DNA from: Kiritimatiellia bacterium
Lineage (GTDB): Bacteria; Verrucomicrobiota; Kiritimatiellia; RFP12; UBA1067
Direction of reading: 5' to 3'
DNA length: 12,738 nucleotides
Assembly: GCA_017959645.1 (NCBI GenBank)
Contig: JAGDAE010000216.1
Span: 1 to 12,738 of the forward strand
The notes beneath the pieces are model-generated. The model saw nothing but the letters and a program-made list of their open reading frames with translations, ran no database searches and was not told the origin of the DNA. The position numbers were made by a program, and so were the translations under genes. Numbering within the stretch: position 1 is the first letter of the stretch; every line of letters starts with the position of its first letter. Shown here in pieces: positions 1-6,320 of the stretch.

Positions 1-132
1 GTCGCCGCCGCCTGCCGCCAGTATCGCGCTGTCGCACTTTATCTCGCAGAGCGCGCGTATGTTCGCCTCGGTGCAGACGAGCGCGAGCTCGATCCGCCTT
101 CGCGCCGCGATCTTGAAAATCTCTTCTCTCAT
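1..132 (-). CDS. Partial gene of unknown function at left edge
   Basis: The first 44 codons of a gene that leaves the window. It starts at an ATG (130-132) that overlaps the TGA of the upstream TadE-like gene as ATGA, the coupling style used throughout this window. The visible peptide begins MREEIFKIAARRRIELAL, then carries three cysteines (residues 20, 29 and 33) and ends in a GGGD stretch at the edge. It has no hydrophobic leader and no RGQ prepilin motif, so it is not another pilin-like protein. I do not recognise the family. Its place last in the pilus gene run suggests a cytoplasmic or assembly role, but that is inference. The reading frame is open to the edge with no stop. Confidence 0.55.
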   Translation of the reverse strand, partial: MREEIFKIAARRRIELALVCTEANIRALCEIKCDSAILAAGGGD

Positions 133-434
133 TCCGGTTTAGGGATTATCATGTTCGGAATAGAAACCGATTCCGAAATCTCGACCTCTTCCGACCCGAA
201 AACATATTGCGACGCCAGTTTTTCGACCTCGACAGTATCAGAGTCCGACTTGGACGAGTAACCGTCTCCGAAACCGTTGAGCGCTCCCTTGCCGGCGTCG
301 GCCCGCAGATGGCGGTGCATGTCAAGCGAAGCGATTATGTAGTCGCCGAACGCGAAAAGTGCGCTTGCGACCAGCGCCAGGGCGAGCATTCCGACCGCCA
401 GCTCCATCATCGCCTGCCCGCGTCTAGTGGCCAT
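129..434 (-). CDS. TadE-like minor pseudopilin (101 aa)
   Basis: A small membrane-anchored protein of the TadE/TadF kind, expected to be processed by a prepilin peptidase and to act in Tad (Flp) pilus assembly. It begins MATRRGQAMMELAVGM. The charged ATRRG leader, a glutamate five residues after the glycine, and a hydrophobic helix at about residues 12-30 match the type IVb prepilin pattern. The rest is a short hydrophilic domain with a Ser/Asp-rich stretch (about 58-66) and a C-terminal IIPKPE. I chose the ATG at 432-434 because a GGAGGG Shine-Dalgarno sequence sits about 7 bases upstream, and because a longer frame upstream of it encodes only arginine/proline-rich non-homologous sequence. 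The start overlaps the end of the TadG-like gene by 11 bases. TadE against TadF cannot be settled by eye. Confidence 0.75.
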   Translation of the reverse strand: MATRRGQAMMELAVGMLALALVASALFAFGDYIIASLDMHRHLRADAGKGALNGFGDGYSSKSDSDTVEVEKLASQYVFGSEEVEISESVSIPNMIIPKPE

Positions 435-1869
435 GGCTCGTCCCTCCACTGGCCGGGCCGCCCCCGGTCGGGCGTACGCACGTGGCCGCATTGTACTTAA
501 GCCAGCTTATCCCCTCGCGCCGGAACGATTTATGCTCCCAGTTTTCGAGCATAAGACAATAGAAGCATCCTTCCGAACTGCGCGCGAGCGGACCTTTCTG
601 CAGATACCCGGTCCCCTCCACGTTCCACAGATGCTTGCGTATGTGCGTCACCCACCCGTAGTCCGCCGTGGCCAGATTCTCTCCGCCGACCGAGTCGACC
701 GCCACCAGCCGAACAGAATCGAAGCACGGCACGATGAACCGGCGCAGCGCAGTCACGACGTCTTTTTCGCCGTCGAAGTTGACCACGGTTCCGAACGGTT
801 TTGCCGCCGCCGACCAGGTCACCGCCGATGAAGAGTCGATCGCGAACGCTTCGACATCCATCACGCATCGGCATATCGCCGCGCATCCGCGCACGTTGTA
901 TTCCTCCTTGATCTCGCCGACGATCGGGAACTCTTCTCCGGAATTCACGTCTTCGACGAGACTGAGCACGTTGAACCAGCGTCCCCACGTGCCGACGCCG
1001 GCGGAATCGAAGAGAAACCACGTCTCGTTGCGATTGGTCAGAATATGCGACAGGGCCATTTTCTCCGCACTCAACTCGCCGTTGTCGGCGTATTCGCGGT
1101 ATATCTTCGCGATCTGGTTGGTGTCGAGTATGTCCGTCAGCGCACCCTCCCACGCCTCGACGTGAAGATTGAATATCTCGCTGTTGTCGAGATTCTGTTC
1201 CTTGCCGATCGGCAAATCCGGCCAGTCGTGATAGGAATCGTAGCTCTTGAGCCATTCTTCGGCGTTCCAGTGGAACCAGCACCAGTTGTAGCCGGCGATC
1301 GCGTGGTAGAACTGGCGGTTCAGCAGAAGATGTCCGCCGCTGGCGTAGAAAAACTCGACGTTGTCCGGTCCGGTGCGCAACCCGCCCGAGATGGCTTCCT
1401 CGATCTTCGCCGCGTATTCTTCCCACGCGCCCGGCCATGGCGGACAGTACGGATCGTATTCGTCTTCAGACCCTCCACAGTACACTTCGCGTATTTCGCG
1501 CACATGATCTTCGAGTATTTTCGAGAACTCTTCGCGAACTTCCATCCCATTCTTCTCGGCCGCTTCATTCGCAAACTCGAGCGCCGCCACCGGCTGGAGC
1601 AGCGCCGCCCGGCGCTGCTCGAGAACGATCCGCTCGCATTCGTTGCTGTCGTTCTCGACAGCGGCGAGGATGTGCTCCAGGTTGAGCCGGCCGATTTCGT
1701 TCAGTATCCTCCCCTGCTCGCGCGCCGCCCTGAGCGCCGCAGCATCTCCCGCGTTCTGGACCCGGTTCTTCCCTCGCACGACGAGAAAAGTATCTACATT
1801 GAGAAGCGACAGCAGGGTGATGGCGACCAGCACCATCAGCAGATATAGAATGACCTGCCCCCGACGCAT
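424..1869 (-). CDS. TadG-like pilus assembly protein (481 aa)
   Basis: It begins MRRGQVILYLLMVLVAITLL, continues to about residue 25 as a hydrophobic helix, and is followed by a VQNAGDAAALRAA segment. That combination is typical of the N-terminal Flp pilus-assembly TadG-like domain. Unlike its neighbours it lacks the glutamate five residues after the glycine (Tyr instead), as is common in TadG-type proteins. The remaining ~430 residues are probably extracytoplasmic. They are rich in Trp and Tyr (for example YNWCWFHWNAEEW) with scattered Cys, and I see no MIDAS-type von Willebrand factor A motif, which many TadG proteins have. ATG at 1867-1869 is used, leaving 2 bases after the upstream stop. 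A TTG two codons earlier (1873-1875) would overlap that stop and is an alternative start. Confidence 0.72.
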   Translation of the reverse strand: MRRGQVILYLLMVLVAITLLSLLNVDTFLVVRGKNRVQNAGDAAALRAAREQGRILNEIGRLNLEHILAAVENDSNECERIVLEQRRAALLQPVAALEFANEAAEKNGMEVREEFSKILEDHVREIREVYCGGSEDEYDPYCPPWPGAWEEYAAKIEEAISGGLRTGPDNVEFFYASGGHLLLNRQFYHAIAGYNWCWFHWNAEEWLKSYDSYHDWPDLPIGKEQNLDNSEIFNLHVEAWEGALTDILDTNQIAKIYREYADNGELSAEKMALSHILTNRNETWFLFDSAGVGTWGRWFNVLSLVEDVNSGEEFPIVGEIKEEYNVRGCAAICRCVMDVEAFAIDSSSAVTWSAAAKPFGTVVNFDGEKDVVTALRRFIVPCFDSVRLVAVDSVGGENLATADYGWVTHIRKHLWNVEGTGYLQKGPLARSSEGCFYCLMLENWEHKSFRREGISWLKYNAATCVRPTGGGPASGGTSHGH

Positions 1870-1871
1870 CT

Positions 1872-2414
1872 TCAAAGCCCCTGGTCGTACATGTAGAACG
1901 GGTAGTGCGACTCGATCTTCGCCTCGCCTTCGATCTCGACCTCGCCGCCTCCGTAGCCGTCGAAATCGCTCTCGGCGTTTCTAGCGTAGAAACGGGGAAT
2001 CCCGATCGAAAGATATGCTTCTGCCTCGGACGAAATCCCGTAGCCCGACTTCACCCAGAAATCCATCGTGTTCCAGCGCTCGTATTCGAGGATGCCGCGC
2101 GCGAGTGGTTCGTTTTCGGACGCGAGATAGTCCGGCACGCGCCATGTCACGCCGAACCTGTCCATTCCGCTGTATTCGTCGTCGTATTCGGGCCAAAGCA
2201 GTTTCCCGGCCACCGGGATCATCGCCACCCGGGCCGATTTAAGGCACATCCAGTCGTTGAACCCGACCGCCTTCGCACGCGCCGCGCGCGCCGCCGCATG
2301 GTCCAGAAGGACTTTCGCGGACAGCATTTGCGTAACCTGAAAGAGGCAGAGGAAAAGGAATGTGACGAAGAGGACGGCGATCGCCGTCTCCAGCATCGCC
2401 TGTCCTCTGCGCAT
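1872..2414 (-). CDS. TadE-like pseudopilin (180 aa)
   Basis: The N terminus MRRGQAMLETAIAVLFVTFL is a prepilin-type leader (MRRG), with glutamate at +5 after the predicted cleavage glycine and a hydrophobic helix to about residue 27. It is followed by the segment LLDHAAARAARAKAVG, characteristic of TadE-like proteins. The C-terminal part (about 60-180) is a soluble domain rich in Tyr, Trp and Glu, probably outside the cytoplasm. I start at the ATG at 2412-2414. The open frame extends 57 codons further upstream, but only because it reads through the pilin gene in another frame. The gene lies 2 bases after the pilin stop and 2 bases before the TadG-like start, so the three are surely co-transcribed. 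Its Shine-Dalgarno sequence is weak (GAAG), which fits translational coupling. Confidence 0.78.
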   Translation of the reverse strand: MRRGQAMLETAIAVLFVTFLFLCLFQVTQMLSAKVLLDHAAARAARAKAVGFNDWMCLKSARVAMIPVAGKLLWPEYDDEYSGMDRFGVTWRVPDYLASENEPLARGILEYERWNTMDFWVKSGYGISSEAEAYLSIGIPRFYARNAESDFDGYGGGEVEIEGEAKIESHYPFYMYDQGL

Positions 2415-2416
2415 CT

Positions 2417-2638
2417 TCAGTCTTCGCCGAGCTGTTTGAGCGAATCTTCGCTGATCGCATCGGCGGCGCTCTTCGCGCTGTCGCCCTCCTGCTCGGACAG
2501 CGCCGAAGCCGCTCCAGCGGCCTTCTTGCCGATGGCGCGGCTCAGATAGGAGAATACCGCGATGAGCGAGACCGCTATCAGGCACACGATGATGATGTAC
2601 TCGACCATCGTCTGACCTTTTCTCGATTTCTTCATCAT
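2417..2638 (-). CDS. Flp-type (class III / type IVb) pilin, 73 aa
   Basis: Probable structural pilin. The sequence MMKKSRKG is a short basic leader, and after the glycine comes QTMVEYIIIVCLIAVSLIAV. Glutamate at +5 and tyrosine at +6 are the Flp pilin signature, followed by a ~20-residue hydrophobic helix. The predicted mature protein is about 65 residues, close to the usual Flp size, with a Lys/Ala/Ser-rich and then acidic tail. Two adjacent ATGs (2638 and 2635) could start it. An AAAGGAAC Shine-Dalgarno sequence lies about 8-10 bases upstream. It sits 22 bases after a second, shorter Flp-like gene. Flp pilins are assembled by the TadA ATPase and exported through RcpA/CpaC secretins, none of which are in this window. 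Confidence 0.85.
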   Translation of the reverse strand: MMKKSRKGQTMVEYIIIVCLIAVSLIAVFSYLSRAIGKKAAGAASALSEQEGDSAKSAADAISEDSLKQLGED

Positions 2639-2660
2639 GCCTGTCGTTCCTTTCTTGTTG

Positions 2661-2816
2661 TCACGGATAGTCGGAGCTCACGAGCGATTCCGTCCGCGCG
2701 ACGTTTTCCCGCGCCGCCTGCACAAGATACCACATCACGCCGATGACGCCGATTAGCGCCACGAGCGCAAGCACGTACTCGACAGCCGTCTGTCCTCGCC
2801 TAAACCCCTTCCGCAT
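2661..2816 (-). CDS. Small Flp-type pilin, 51 aa
   Basis: A short gene that is easily missed. The peptide starts MRKGFRRG, then QTAVEYVLALVALIGVIGV, with glutamate +5 and tyrosine +6 after the predicted cleavage glycine, and ends SLVSSDYP. The mature form would be about 43 residues, in the range of Flp pilins. It and the 73-residue pilin downstream share the QTxVEY core but differ in their tails, so they are likely a major and a minor subunit, though I cannot say which is which. It is first in the pilus run. The ATG (2814-2816) has no Shine-Dalgarno sequence and lies only 6 bases downstream of a perfect TATAAT, so the mRNA may be leaderless. Confidence 0.82.
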   Translation of the reverse strand: MRKGFRRGQTAVEYVLALVALIGVIGVMWYLVQAARENVARTESLVSSDYP

Positions 2817-2822
2817 GGCGAC

Positions 2823-2831
2823 ATTATATCA
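2823..2831 (-). promoter_or_regulatory. Extended -10 promoter of the pilus gene run
   Basis: Read on the minus strand this is TGATATAAT: a consensus -10 hexamer preceded by the TGn extended element, in an AT-rich patch (GGGAAATATGA upstream). No good -35 box is seen at 16-19 bases, which extended -10 promoters do not need. A start site about 7 bases downstream would fall at or next to the ATG of the 51-aa pilin. It lies in the only gap (about 83 bases) between the DUF4153 gene and the pilus genes. Confidence 0.6.
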
Positions 2832-2899
2832 TATTTCCCCGCACCGGTGTGAAAACAACTGCATTTTTCTTTTCCCGCGCGCATCTTCGGCCGACGCCG

Positions 2900-4714
2900 T
2901 CATTTGCGCAGAATGTAGCCGTACAGAAAATGCCCGGATCTTCGTTCTTCCGGCCGGTAGATGATCAGGCTTGTCACCGCAAACGCCATATCCGGGGCGA
3001 TTTCCCATACCGCGTCTTCGGCGCGCAGCGTGCAACTGCGATAGCCGTCGCCGGAAATGTCGGCCATGTCGGCCATGGCTCCGGAATTGCCGAGAAGCTT
3101 GTTCACGTGCGCAGTCACGTCGATGCGGTTTGTCGGATCGCGCTGCGACAATGCGATGAAATACCTGCCGTCCTCGTGGCTGAAAACAGGCGCGACGGTT
3201 TCGAGTTTCGCATAGCCGGAGATGTCCACGGCCCCGGACTCGTCGCCCAGGAAGAACTGGCAAGTGGTCCTGGAATCCGGATGGTCCCGTCTTTTTTCCG
3301 CGCACTTTGCAAGGTCGATTCCAAGCATCTCCGGCAGGTTTGGCCGTCGCTGTCCGGACAGTTGTTTTCCGGCGGCCTCCGCGATGTCGCGCGCGAATTT
3401 GTTGCCGTTCCAGACGCCTTGGCGAAAACGGACGGCATCTTCCCCCGCGTCCGTCGCCGGGCATCCCAGAAACAGCCTGTTGCGTTCCGTAAGATATCGC
3501 CAGGCGCCGTCGATTATCTTCGCATCGTTCTCCGTCACATCAAGTTTTTCCGGCACCGAAAAACCGCCGTCCGCAAAGCATCCGGCCCGTTCCAGCGCCG
3601 AACGCAGACGCGCAGACTGCTGCATGATCGGCACGTCCAATATGTTGAACGGCGAGACGGTCAGAACCAGCCCGGCGACCGACAGCACGACGAACGCGCT
3701 CCTCGCGGTGCGGTCGAACGCTGCGAGCGAAAGCGCATAGATGCCGATGGCGAGCGTAGCCATTCCGGCCATGCGAGGCGCGGTGAGTCCGTATGCGTTG
3801 TACCGTATCGCGATGCCGGCAATCTGCGTGGCGACCACAGGCAGAAGCGCGATCCATCCCCATCGCGCCAGAAAAGCGAACATCCTTACGCGAGAACCGC
3901 GCAGCGAAAGCCAGAAAAACAGATACCCTCCGACCGCGCAGGACGCGTACCAGTTCATCGTGCCGGACGGCATGGACCACGCAAAGACGATTCTGGCCAT
4001 GTAGGCGTACAATATGGCAAGCAAAGCCATTCCGAACGGAACCAGGAACCAGAACAGCACGGCAACGGCCTTTGAATGTCCGGAAGGCTCGTTGTCTTTC
4101 GGCAACATTGCCGCCGTCAGCATCGGTGCGACCGTGCACCAGATCAATACGACCGCATCGACGAAGACGGTGTCGCTCACTCTGGCGATCAGCGCAGCGT
4201 ACGCCGAAATGCATAGGCACAGCCCCAAAAATGCGGCCATGGAGACAAGCCCTGCAAAAACCGCAGACAGAAAAATCCGTTCGGACACCGTCCAGGCATT
4301 CCGCTTGCCGAACATCTGCGCCAAGGCGAGCGACGCGATCGAAACGGCGCCTCCGAAATAAAGCATTCCCCAGAGCGATTGTTCCGCGCCCGTTTCGCAC
4401 ATGCGATGCCATAACCATGCGCCGAGCAAGGCCATTGCCGCGCCCGCGACCGCCGGCAACGCGACCGCCGGCGCTCTGCGGCATGCGCGCCGCTCGACCG
4501 CAAGCCGGGCGGCAAGCGCGAAAAGCGCTCCCCAGCAGGCTCCGGCGGCAAGCGTGACGGGAATCCGTCTCGTCTCGATTTTGAACAATGGCACATGATT
4601 GCCCCAGACAAGACATGACGCGCAGATTGCCATGAGAACGTTGAACGGAGCGAAACGGACGAAGCCGCTGCGCAAGATATGCAATGCGTAGGAAAAACTC
4701 TGTCGGATTTTCAT
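2900..4714 (-). CDS. DUF4153-type polytopic membrane protein (604 aa)
   Basis: An inner-membrane protein of unknown function that I assign to the DUF4153 type. The N-terminal ~370 residues hold about ten hydrophobic segments, starting with MKIRQSFSYALHILRSGFVR. A soluble C-terminal domain (about residues 390-604) has Arg-rich helices and a segment GRYFIALSQRDPTNRID near residue 530. The start is the ATG at 4712-4714, which overlaps the stop of the DUF2238 gene as ATGA. The open frame runs 170 codons further upstream, but that part is an out-of-frame reading of DUF2238. The two genes therefore form a coupled operon. No catalytic motif is evident, and the C-terminal domain is the part I can interpret least. 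A DUF4173-type membrane protein is the main alternative. Confidence 0.68.
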   Translation of the reverse strand: MKIRQSFSYALHILRSGFVRFAPFNVLMAICASCLVWGNHVPLFKIETRRIPVTLAAGACWGALFALAARLAVERRACRRAPAVALPAVAGAAMALLGAWLWHRMCETGAEQSLWGMLYFGGAVSIASLALAQMFGKRNAWTVSERIFLSAVFAGLVSMAAFLGLCLCISAYAALIARVSDTVFVDAVVLIWCTVAPMLTAAMLPKDNEPSGHSKAVAVLFWFLVPFGMALLAILYAYMARIVFAWSMPSGTMNWYASCAVGGYLFFWLSLRGSRVRMFAFLARWGWIALLPVVATQIAGIAIRYNAYGLTAPRMAGMATLAIGIYALSLAAFDRTARSAFVVLSVAGLVLTVSPFNILDVPIMQQSARLRSALERAGCFADGGFSVPEKLDVTENDAKIIDGAWRYLTERNRLFLGCPATDAGEDAVRFRQGVWNGNKFARDIAEAAGKQLSGQRRPNLPEMLGIDLAKCAEKRRDHPDSRTTCQFFLGDESGAVDISGYAKLETVAPVFSHEDGRYFIALSQRDPTNRIDVTAHVNKLLGNSGAMADMADISGDGYRSCTLRAEDAVWEIAPDMAFAVTSLIIYRPEERRSGHFLYGYILRK

Positions 4715-5376
4715 GGGCGTTCCATTCCGGTTTCGAGGCGCCTGATGCAGCGGCCTGGCAGCATGAACAGCGCCGACGAACAGACCGCGCCCGCCGTATC
4801 GCACAGTATGTCCTTCTGCGCGTCCCATTCGTCGCCTTGCGAGCCGAGAAACGCAGCTCCAGCCTCTCCGCCGTCGATTGCGGCGTATAGCCACTCGACG
4901 ATCTCCCAAAGCCCGGCCATGGCGATGGTCGTAACTACTGCGAAAAACGCCGATGCGATCCTGCTGCGGACATGGCCATTGCGCCAGTACAGTTCCGCAA
5001 GCGGAAACGCGAACCAGCCGACGGCAAAGTGCGCAATGCGGTCGAATGGGTTGCGCTCGAGGCCGAGCGGTTCCGCAAGCCATCCCATCGGAACGCGCTC
5101 GAAGGTCCAGTGCGCACCGATCGTCTGGAGGATGCACCATGTGAAAAAGCACGTATAGGCGGCGGTCGAGAACTTGAACCGCCGGTGGGTCAGAAGCAAT
5201 ATCGCGACAAGCCCCCAAGCCCAAAACATCTCCGTCAGCCAGACCTTCATGTTCGCAGGCCCAATCCCCGACAGCACGCAGGCGGCCACGAACGCCGCAA
5301 GCATGACGAAATTCGGCGCCTTCGTTATTGCGTGCGCCGCAATCTCCTCCTTTTTCTTGTTTTTCATGGTCGACAT
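4711..5376 (-). CDS. yjdF: DUF2238 / YjdF-like inner-membrane protein (221 aa)
   Basis: A polytopic membrane protein matching the DUF2238 (YjdF) family in length (about 210 residues is usual) and motifs. The visible signature is His89, the NPFDRIAHF box at 109-117, a paired glutamate motif WEIVEW (157-162) and the C-terminal GDEWDAQKDILCDTAGA box (181-197). Conserved His/Asp/Glu in membrane segments suggest a metal site, but the family has no established function that I know of. About six helices are visible. I use the first ATG (5376), which has AGGA about 5 bases upstream; a second ATG three codons later (5367) is possible. An extended -10 promoter lies about 22 bases upstream of the start. 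Confidence 0.8.
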   Translation of the reverse strand: MSTMKNKKKEEIAAHAITKAPNFVMLAAFVAACVLSGIGPANMKVWLTEMFWAWGLVAILLLTHRRFKFSTAAYTCFFTWCILQTIGAHWTFERVPMGWLAEPLGLERNPFDRIAHFAVGWFAFPLAELYWRNGHVRSRIASAFFAVVTTIAMAGLWEIVEWLYAAIDGGEAGAAFLGSQGDEWDAQKDILCDTAGAVCSSALFMLPGRCIRRLETGMERP

Positions 5377-5397
5377 ATCTTCCTTTTCGTGTATGTT

Positions 5398-5406
5398 ATT
5401 TTATCA
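5398..5406 (-). promoter_or_regulatory. Extended -10 promoter of the yjdF-DUF4153 operon
   Basis: On the minus strand this reads TGATAAAAT, with a one-mismatch -10 hexamer and the TGn extension. It is embedded in AAAATATGATAAAAT, which differs by one base over 12 from the promoter ahead of the pilus genes. The predicted start site near 5391 would give a ~15-base leader containing AGGA just before the ATG at 5376. No convincing -35 box is seen. Confidence 0.55.
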
Positions 5407-5688
5407 TATTTTCGGCGTCTTGTGTCCGTCAGATCCGTCTGGAAATGGTAATATCCGGCGCGACGGGAGCGAAGGAGAAAGACAATTCACAGCACCATCA
5501 TTGGGGTGTCCGTCGGCGGACGGTCATCTGTTCGCCATTCTGGCAATAATCAGAAAATAGCCACCGACGACCAGTCCGTCGATCTTCCCGTGGCACGATG
5601 CATTCTCACACCTTCTTCCCTGGACTTGGCCGCTTCCCCTCGTAGGAACCGACATTCCTCTCCGCAACCCTCTCGCTTTTCTCAAGAG

Positions 5689-5774
5689 CCTCAATAGCCC
5701 TCCGTAGGTCTCATAAATCCCGCACTAGTGTCTCAAAATAGCCCTCTATGAGTCTCAAAACAGCCCCCATCCGG
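5689..5774. repeat. Degenerate tandem array A, ~22-base period, 4 units
   Basis: Four units start at 5689, 5709, 5731 and 5753 (steps 20, 22 and 22). Each opens with TCTCA (CCTCA in the first). Units 1 and 3 continue with AATAGCCCTC and unit 4 with AAACAGCCCC; unit 2 is the most diverged (TAAATCCC). The last 4-6 bases of each unit vary. The period is not a multiple of three and the units differ, so coding is unlikely. Confidence 0.6.
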
Positions 5775-5834
5775 AACCTCGCCCCGCACCGTTCTCGTTT
5801 CATCACACCGCGTATCATATTTCCCGCCAGAGCG

Positions 5835-5875
5835 GGGACAGCATTTCAAAAGCAACCCATAAAACGGGACAGCAT
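5835..5875. repeat. Direct repeat GGGACAGCAT, two copies 31 bases apart
   Basis: The ten bases GGGACAGCAT occur at 5835-5844 and 5866-5875, both preceded by C/G-rich bases (GCG and AAC). Two copies of a 10-mer this close are unlikely by chance, but I see no transposase or inverted end, so I only record it. It could be a fragment of an intergenic repeat or an old insertion-element end. Confidence 0.4.
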
Positions 5876-6065
5876 CCGGCGAAAGCAGACCGGATAACGC
5901 CAACCGCCAAAAAACGCGTCGGAACAGTGCGGCCAGATGGACGCCATGCCGACATATCCTCCATCCGCATTACCACCCCCTGTAAATGCGCATTGAGGCA
6001 GAATCGGCACTATGCAATCACCGGGTCTGGAGTCGTTTTCAACTTGCCACCGAGCGCACATTTTC

Positions 6066-6209
6066 AACTGACGGCAGATGCACCTCCAACTGACGGCAGT
6101 TCGTACCCAAACTGACGGCAGTTGACACCCAAACTGACGGCAGAACACATAGCAACTGACGGCAGTTGGCACCCAAACTGACGGCAGTTCAATAGCGAAC
6201 TGACGGCAG
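6066..6209. repeat. Tandem array B: 7 copies of AACTGACGGCAG at exact 22-base steps
   Basis: The 12-base core AACTGACGGCAG is identical in all seven copies, starting at 6066, 6088, 6110, 6132, 6154, 6176 and 6198. Each step is exactly 22 bases. The ten bases between cores vary. Five of seven cores are followed by TT, giving the dyad AACTG-ACGG-CAGTT, and three spacers end in ACCCA, so the older unit was probably longer. Twenty-two bases is about two helical turns, so the copies face the same side of the DNA. The array lies just downstream of the permease gene and is the most regular structure in the window. Confidence 0.95.
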
Positions 6210-6223
6210 TTGCAACAAACCCC

Positions 6224-6229
6224 ATTATA
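6224..6229 (-). promoter_or_regulatory. Possible -10 box pointing into array B
   Basis: A perfect TATAAT on the minus strand lies 15 bases before the first core of array B in that direction. A start site near 6217 would transcribe the whole array. It lacks the TGn extension and a good -35 box (GACGGT-like sequence at about 17-19 bases), so it may be chance. Confidence 0.25.
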
Positions 6230-6320
6230 GGCAATATTTCCGCCCATACCGTCATTCGCGATTGCGTCGCTCTGAAAGTCAACGAGCTGTGCCGAACGGG
6301 AGCCAAAAGTTTGGTCTGTG

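Larger units (their letters stand above)
5407..6320. other. ~0.9 kb region without a convincing gene
   Basis: I find no supported protein gene here. It contains two short tandem arrays with a common 22-base period (5689-5774 and 6066-6209), a 10-base direct repeat GGGACAGCAT (5835 and 5866), a small inverted repeat CCGTC-GGCG-GACGG near 5505-5520, a promoter-like TATAAT on the minus strand (6224-6229), and a third copy (5813-5825) of the AT-rich patch seen at the two promoters. It is longer than all other gaps in the window, where genes usually overlap. Confidence 0.7.

Noticed and set aside
2849..4075. 408-codon plus-strand open frame
   Set aside because: Antisense to the DUF4153 gene, low-complexity Arg/His-rich product, no ribosome site of note.
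4715..5224. 170-codon N-terminal extension of the DUF4153 frame
   Set aside because: It is an out-of-frame reading of the DUF2238 gene; the ATG at 4714 with the ATGA overlap is the natural start.
5502..5524. Inverted repeat CCGTC-GGCG-GACGG as a terminator
   Set aside because: The stem is only 5 bp plus a mismatch and there is no T-tract on either strand.
5609..5710. Minus-strand stretch reading DLRRAIEALEKSERVAERN, coding-like
   Set aside because: Only 34 codons, flanked by in-frame TGA on both sides, no start or ribosome site, overlaps array A. Could be a gene remnant, but a frame this short is expected by chance.
5835..5875. GGGACAGCAT repeats as insertion-sequence ends
   Set aside because: Both copies are in the same orientation, with no transposase and no target duplication, so the evidence stops at a short direct repeat.
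6066..6209. Array B as a CRISPR
   Set aside because: The core is only 12 bases and the spacers 10 bases, far below CRISPR sizes, and no cas gene is present.
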